This document shows, one piece after another, positions 8,852 through 11,203 of a stretch of 11,203 nt of DNA (within the stretch, counting starts at the first letter, position 1; each line of letters begins with the position of its first letter). The notes under the pieces were generated by a model. It ran no database searches. It was not told the DNA's origin and saw nothing but the letters and a program-made list of their open reading frames with translations. Made by a program: the position numbers and the translations under genes. The DNA is from Cereibacter sphaeroides. GTDB taxonomy: Bacteria > Pseudomonadota > Alphaproteobacteria > Rhodobacterales > Rhodobacteraceae. The stretch spans positions 1-11,203 of the forward strand of contig QFQS01000026.1 of assembly GCA_003243455.1 (NCBI GenBank), read 5' to 3'.

Positions 8852-10030
8852 ATGGCTGACGCCAAGACCCTCATTGTGCCCAAAGGAGCGACAGGGGTCG
8901 TGGTTTTTGCCGACGGCAGTGCCGTGTTCGGCCGCGGCTTCGGCGCGGTGGGCGAAGCGGTGGGCGAACTGTGCTTCAACACGTCCATCACCGGCTATCA
9001 GGAGATCATGACCGATCCCAGCTATGCCGGGCAGATCATCACCTTCACCTTCCCCCATATCGGCAATGTCGGCACCAACCCCGACGATGTGGAGGCGGAC
9101 AACCCCTATGCGCTGGGCTGCATCGTCCGGCAGGATGTGACCGCGCCCAGCAATTTCCGCAATGTCGAGCCGTTCGACCAGTGGATGCGTGAAAAGGGGC
9201 GCATCGGCCTGGCGGGTGTCGACACCCGCGCGCTGACCCGGATGATCCGGGAAAAGGGTGCGCCCAATGTCGTCATCGCCCATCATCCCGATGGCCAGTT
9301 CGACCTGGTGGCGCTGGCCGACAAGGCCGGTTTCTGGCCGGGGCTGGAGGGCATGGACCTGGCCATCGAGGTCACGGGCAAGGAAAGCCGCCTGTGGACG
9401 GATGGCGTGTGGAAACTGGGCCATGGCTATGGCCTGGATGAGGCAGGGGAGGAACGGCCCCATGTCGTCGCCCTGGATTATGGCGCGAAGAACAATATCT
9501 TCCGCAATCTGGTGAAGGCCGGCGCGCGCGTGACCGTGCTGCCCGCCACCGCGACCTTCGAAGAGATTGCGGCGCTCGGCCCCGACGGCGTGTTCCTCTC
9601 CAACGGACCGGGCGATCCGGCCGCGACCGGCGCCTATGCGGTGCCGGTGATCCGGCAGGTGCTGGCCGCCGACATTCCGGTGTTCGGCATCTGCCTTGGC
9701 CACCAGTTGCTGGGCCTTGCCGTCGGCGCGAAGACGATCAAGATGCATCAGGGGCATCGCGGCGCCAATCACCCGGTCAAGCGGCTGTCGGACGGTCTGG
9801 TCGAGATTACCAGCATGAACCATGGCTTTGCGGTCGATGTCGACACGCTGCCCGCCAATGCGCGCGCGACCCATGTGTCGCTGTTCGACGGGAGCAATTG
9901 CGGCATCGAGCTGACCGACAAAAATGCCTTTTCGGTACAATATCACCCCGAAGCGTCGCCGGGGCCGCAGGACAGCTTCTATCTGTTCAGGAAGTTCGTT
10001 GCCGGCCTGAAAGGCGCGGTCGCGGCGTGA
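8852..10030 (+). CDS. carA: Carbamoyl-phosphate synthase small subunit (glutamine amidotransferase)
   Basis: A 392-aa subunit that hydrolyses glutamine and passes ammonia to CarB, making carbamoyl phosphate for pyrimidine and arginine synthesis. The N-terminal CPSase small-chain domain shows FGEAVGELCFNTSITGYQEIMTDPSYAGQI-type sequence (FNTSITGYQE, then VDTRALTRMIREKGA). The C-terminal class I glutaminase domain has the nucleophile Cys281 in FGICLGHQ and the His365/Glu367 pair in QYHPEASPGPQD, so the triad is complete. Full length for the family. The ATG at 8852 is preceded by AAAGGA with 10-nt spacing. The stop TGA overlaps the GTG start of the rraB-like gene (GTGA), and carB lies about 1 kb downstream after two intervening genes. 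The minus-strand frame opposite is antisense. Confidence 0.98.
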   Translation: MADAKTLIVPKGATGVVVFADGSAVFGRGFGAVGEAVGELCFNTSITGYQEIMTDPSYAGQIITFTFPHIGNVGTNPDDVEADNPYALGCIVRQDVTAPSNFRNVEPFDQWMREKGRIGLAGVDTRALTRMIREKGAPNVVIAHHPDGQFDLVALADKAGFWPGLEGMDLAIEVTGKESRLWTDGVWKLGHGYGLDEAGEERPHVVALDYGAKNNIFRNLVKAGARVTVLPATATFEEIAALGPDGVFLSNGPGDPAATGAYAVPVIRQVLAADIPVFGICLGHQLLGLAVGAKTIKMHQGHRGANHPVKRLSDGLVEITSMNHGFAVDVDTLPANARATHVSLFDGSNCGIELTDKNAFSVQYHPEASPGPQDSFYLFRKFVAGLKGAVAA

Positions 10031-10395
10031 GCCAGAACCTGCCCCCTGTTGACGAACCGCGCCTTGCCGCGGAGTGGGAGGCGGACCGTGAGGTGCTCGC
10101 CAACCTGAAGCGCAATGGCGACGTCGCGCGCATCGCGCGGCCCGTGGACGTCAGCTTCAAGGGCAGCGAGCAGGATTTCGAGCGCGTCCTCATCATCGCC
10201 AGCCAGTTCGGCTTTGTCGAACTGGACCGGGAAGAGGATGAGGATGGTGACCTGTTCCTGTTTCTGGAATGCGTGCAGCCGGTCGACGAAGCTTCGATCC
10301 GCGCGCTGACCAGGAAATGCCTCCAGATCGAAATCCTCTGCGGCGTCGAATATGACGGTTGGGGCTGCGAGGCACGGGCGGGGGGCGTGCATTGA
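10027..10395 (+). CDS. rraB: RraB-like ribonuclease E inhibitor family protein
   Basis: A 122-aa protein from the GTG at 10027, which overlaps the carA stop as GTGA and implies translational coupling. The frame is open further upstream inside carA, but the family-like sequence begins near SQNLPPVDEPRLAAEWEADREVLANLKRNGD. The single domain (VDVSFKGSEQDFERVLIIASQFGF, acidic EEDEDGD, then VEYDGWGCEA) matches the RraB fold, known in E. coli as a regulator that binds RNase E and dampens its activity. Function in alphaproteobacteria is inferred from family membership only. The stop overlaps the TTG start of the next gene. Codon use is GC-rich and like that of carA, so it looks native, unlike its downstream neighbour. 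Confidence 0.85.
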   Translation: MSQNLPPVDEPRLAAEWEADREVLANLKRNGDVARIARPVDVSFKGSEQDFERVLIIASQFGFVELDREEDEDGDLFLFLECVQPVDEASIRALTRKCLQIEILCGVEYDGWGCEARAGGVH

Positions 10396-11036
10396 TAAAT
10401 TTTATTCCGCAGCAGGCATTAAATGAAGCAGTCCTATTCCAGCTTTTTGTTCATGCGCAGAAAGCTGATGAGAGACTCCTGAAGGACGAAATTGCGCGGC
10501 TGTTTTCTATCGCTGTTAGTGCCAAGCGTGTAGAACTGGCGCTTGATGATCTAGTGGAGCGATCATTTGTTTCGCGTTGGGTGAATAGCGGGTCGTCGTC
10601 GATCAAGCCCGAAGGCTACAAATACGTTGAAACGCAATTAACCGATCCTGATTCATTTATAAGTCAATACGCTATTAATGGCGACGATTGGCTAGAGCAG
10701 CAGAATCTCGGTAACGGTGCGCCTGCCTCTGATCGGATTGTGGCTTTCAATCATAATCAGGTTGAAGAAGCTGTAGGCGCGATCACGCCAGTGATCGAAG
10801 CACTTGAAGCTGATAATGGGAGTCCCGACCAGCCGGGGCTGCGCGAGCGAATTTTAGGTCAGCTACGAGCCGGTGTGGAATTAATTCGCGTCGGTGAATT
10901 CAAAGCATATCTGGTCTATTTAACCGTTGTTCGCGGCTTAGGTGAACTAATCCAAAAATACGGTAATCCCGCAATTGCTAAGCTGGCTGATGCTTTGCTT
11001 GGTGCGATCGTCTCACAGATATTTCAGGCTAAATAA
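10392..11036 (+). CDS. AT-rich protein of unknown function, possible winged-helix N-terminus, inserted before carB
   Basis: A 214-aa protein from the TTG at 10392, chosen because a GGGGGG stretch lies about 5 nt upstream and the start overlaps the rraB stop as TTGA; the frame also opens at 10359 inside rraB. Residues 9-80 look like three helices and a wing (LNEAVLFQLF, LLKDEIARLF, AKRVELALDDLVERSFVSRW, then KPEGYKYVE), a possible winged-helix DNA-binding domain. Residues 112-122 read ASDRIVAFNHN, followed by a helical C-terminus ending in a hydrophobic stretch (LADALLGAIVSQIF). I recall ASDRIV...HN motifs from uncharacterised bacterial proteins but can name no family or function. Base composition is clearly more AT-rich than carA, rraB and carB, with six TTA and three ATA codons, suggesting horizontal acquisition. 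It ends 1 nt before carB. Confidence 0.8.
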   Translation: MINFIPQQALNEAVLFQLFVHAQKADERLLKDEIARLFSIAVSAKRVELALDDLVERSFVSRWVNSGSSSIKPEGYKYVETQLTDPDSFISQYAINGDDWLEQQNLGNGAPASDRIVAFNHNQVEEAVGAITPVIEALEADNGSPDQPGLRERILGQLRAGVELIRVGEFKAYLVYLTVVRGLGELIQKYGNPAIAKLADALLGAIVSQIFQAK

Positions 11037-11037
11037 A

Positions 11038-11203
11038 ATGCCCAAACGCACTGACATCTCCTCCATCCTCATCATCGGCGCCGGGCCGATCATCATCGGC
11101 CAGGCGTGCGAGTTCGATTATTCGGGCACGCAGGCGGTGAAGGCGCTCAAGGAAGAGGGCTATCGCATCATCCTGGTCAATTCCAACCCGGCCACGATCA
11201 TGA
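11038..11203 (+). CDS. carB: Carbamoyl-phosphate synthase large subunit, 5' part only
   Basis: Fifty-five complete codons are visible before the window ends. MPKRTDISSILIIGAGPIIIGQACEFDYSGTQA, continuing VKALKEEGYRIILVNSNPATIM, is the canonical CarB N-terminus with the glycine-rich motif of its first ATP-grasp half. CarB uses two ATP, bicarbonate and ammonia from CarA to make carbamoyl phosphate. The ATG at 11038 lies one base after the stop of the AT-rich gene. Upstream sequence has only a weak AGG, so efficient translation may rely on coupling to the inserted gene. Codon use returns to the GC-rich style of carA. Confidence 0.97.
   Translation, partial: MPKRTDISSILIIGAGPIIIGQACEFDYSGTQAVKALKEEGYRIILVNSNPATIM

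Noticed and set aside
8786..9946. Minus-strand open frame of 386 codons
   Set aside because: It is antisense to carA, which has its complete glutaminase triad on the plus strand.

Overview
The window is a GC-rich alphaproteobacterial chromosome segment, most likely from a sphingomonad (Sphingomonas/Sphingobium type). This rests on the layout yqeY-dnaG-rpoD divergent from carA/carB, the style of the DnaG, RpoD and CarA proteins, and short palindromic repeats of a kind I recall from sphingomonad genomes. No search was run; everything is read from the sequence.

Layout. Positions 1-3676 hold three minus-strand genes: a secreted M3-family zinc oligopeptidase whose C-terminus lies beyond the window start, a MoxR-type AAA+ ATPase, and an uncharacterised 226-aa protein. 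A strong intrinsic terminator at about 3767-3799 separates them from the minus-strand group yqeY (8697-8245), a GIY-YIG nuclease gene (8103-7696), dnaG (7699-5849) and rpoD (5805-3852). A divergent promoter region (8698-8851) separates this group from the plus-strand carbamoyl-phosphate synthase operon: carA (8852-10030), an rraB-like gene (10027-10395), an AT-rich gene of unknown function (10392-11036) and the start of carB (11038 to the window end).

The housekeeping genes work in replication priming (DnaG), primary transcription initiation (RpoD) and carbamoyl phosphate supply for pyrimidines and arginine (CarA/CarB). Three things break the pattern. (1) A GIY-YIG nuclease gene sits between yqeY and dnaG and is bracketed by two identical 31-bp copies of a hairpin-forming repeat in inverted orientation. 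One copy encodes part of the protein's tail, and the stop codon overlaps the dnaG start as ATGA. This resembles REP/RAYT arrangements, but with a GIY-YIG enzyme. (2) rpoD lacks about 98 bp in region 3 and is shifted out of frame, so it is either an assembly error or a broken gene. (3) A low-GC gene with a possible winged-helix N-terminus lies inside the car operon, overlapping rraB by 4 nt and ending 1 nt before carB.

No tRNA, rRNA, CRISPR array or classical transposase was seen. No gene-free stretch exceeds 300 bases.
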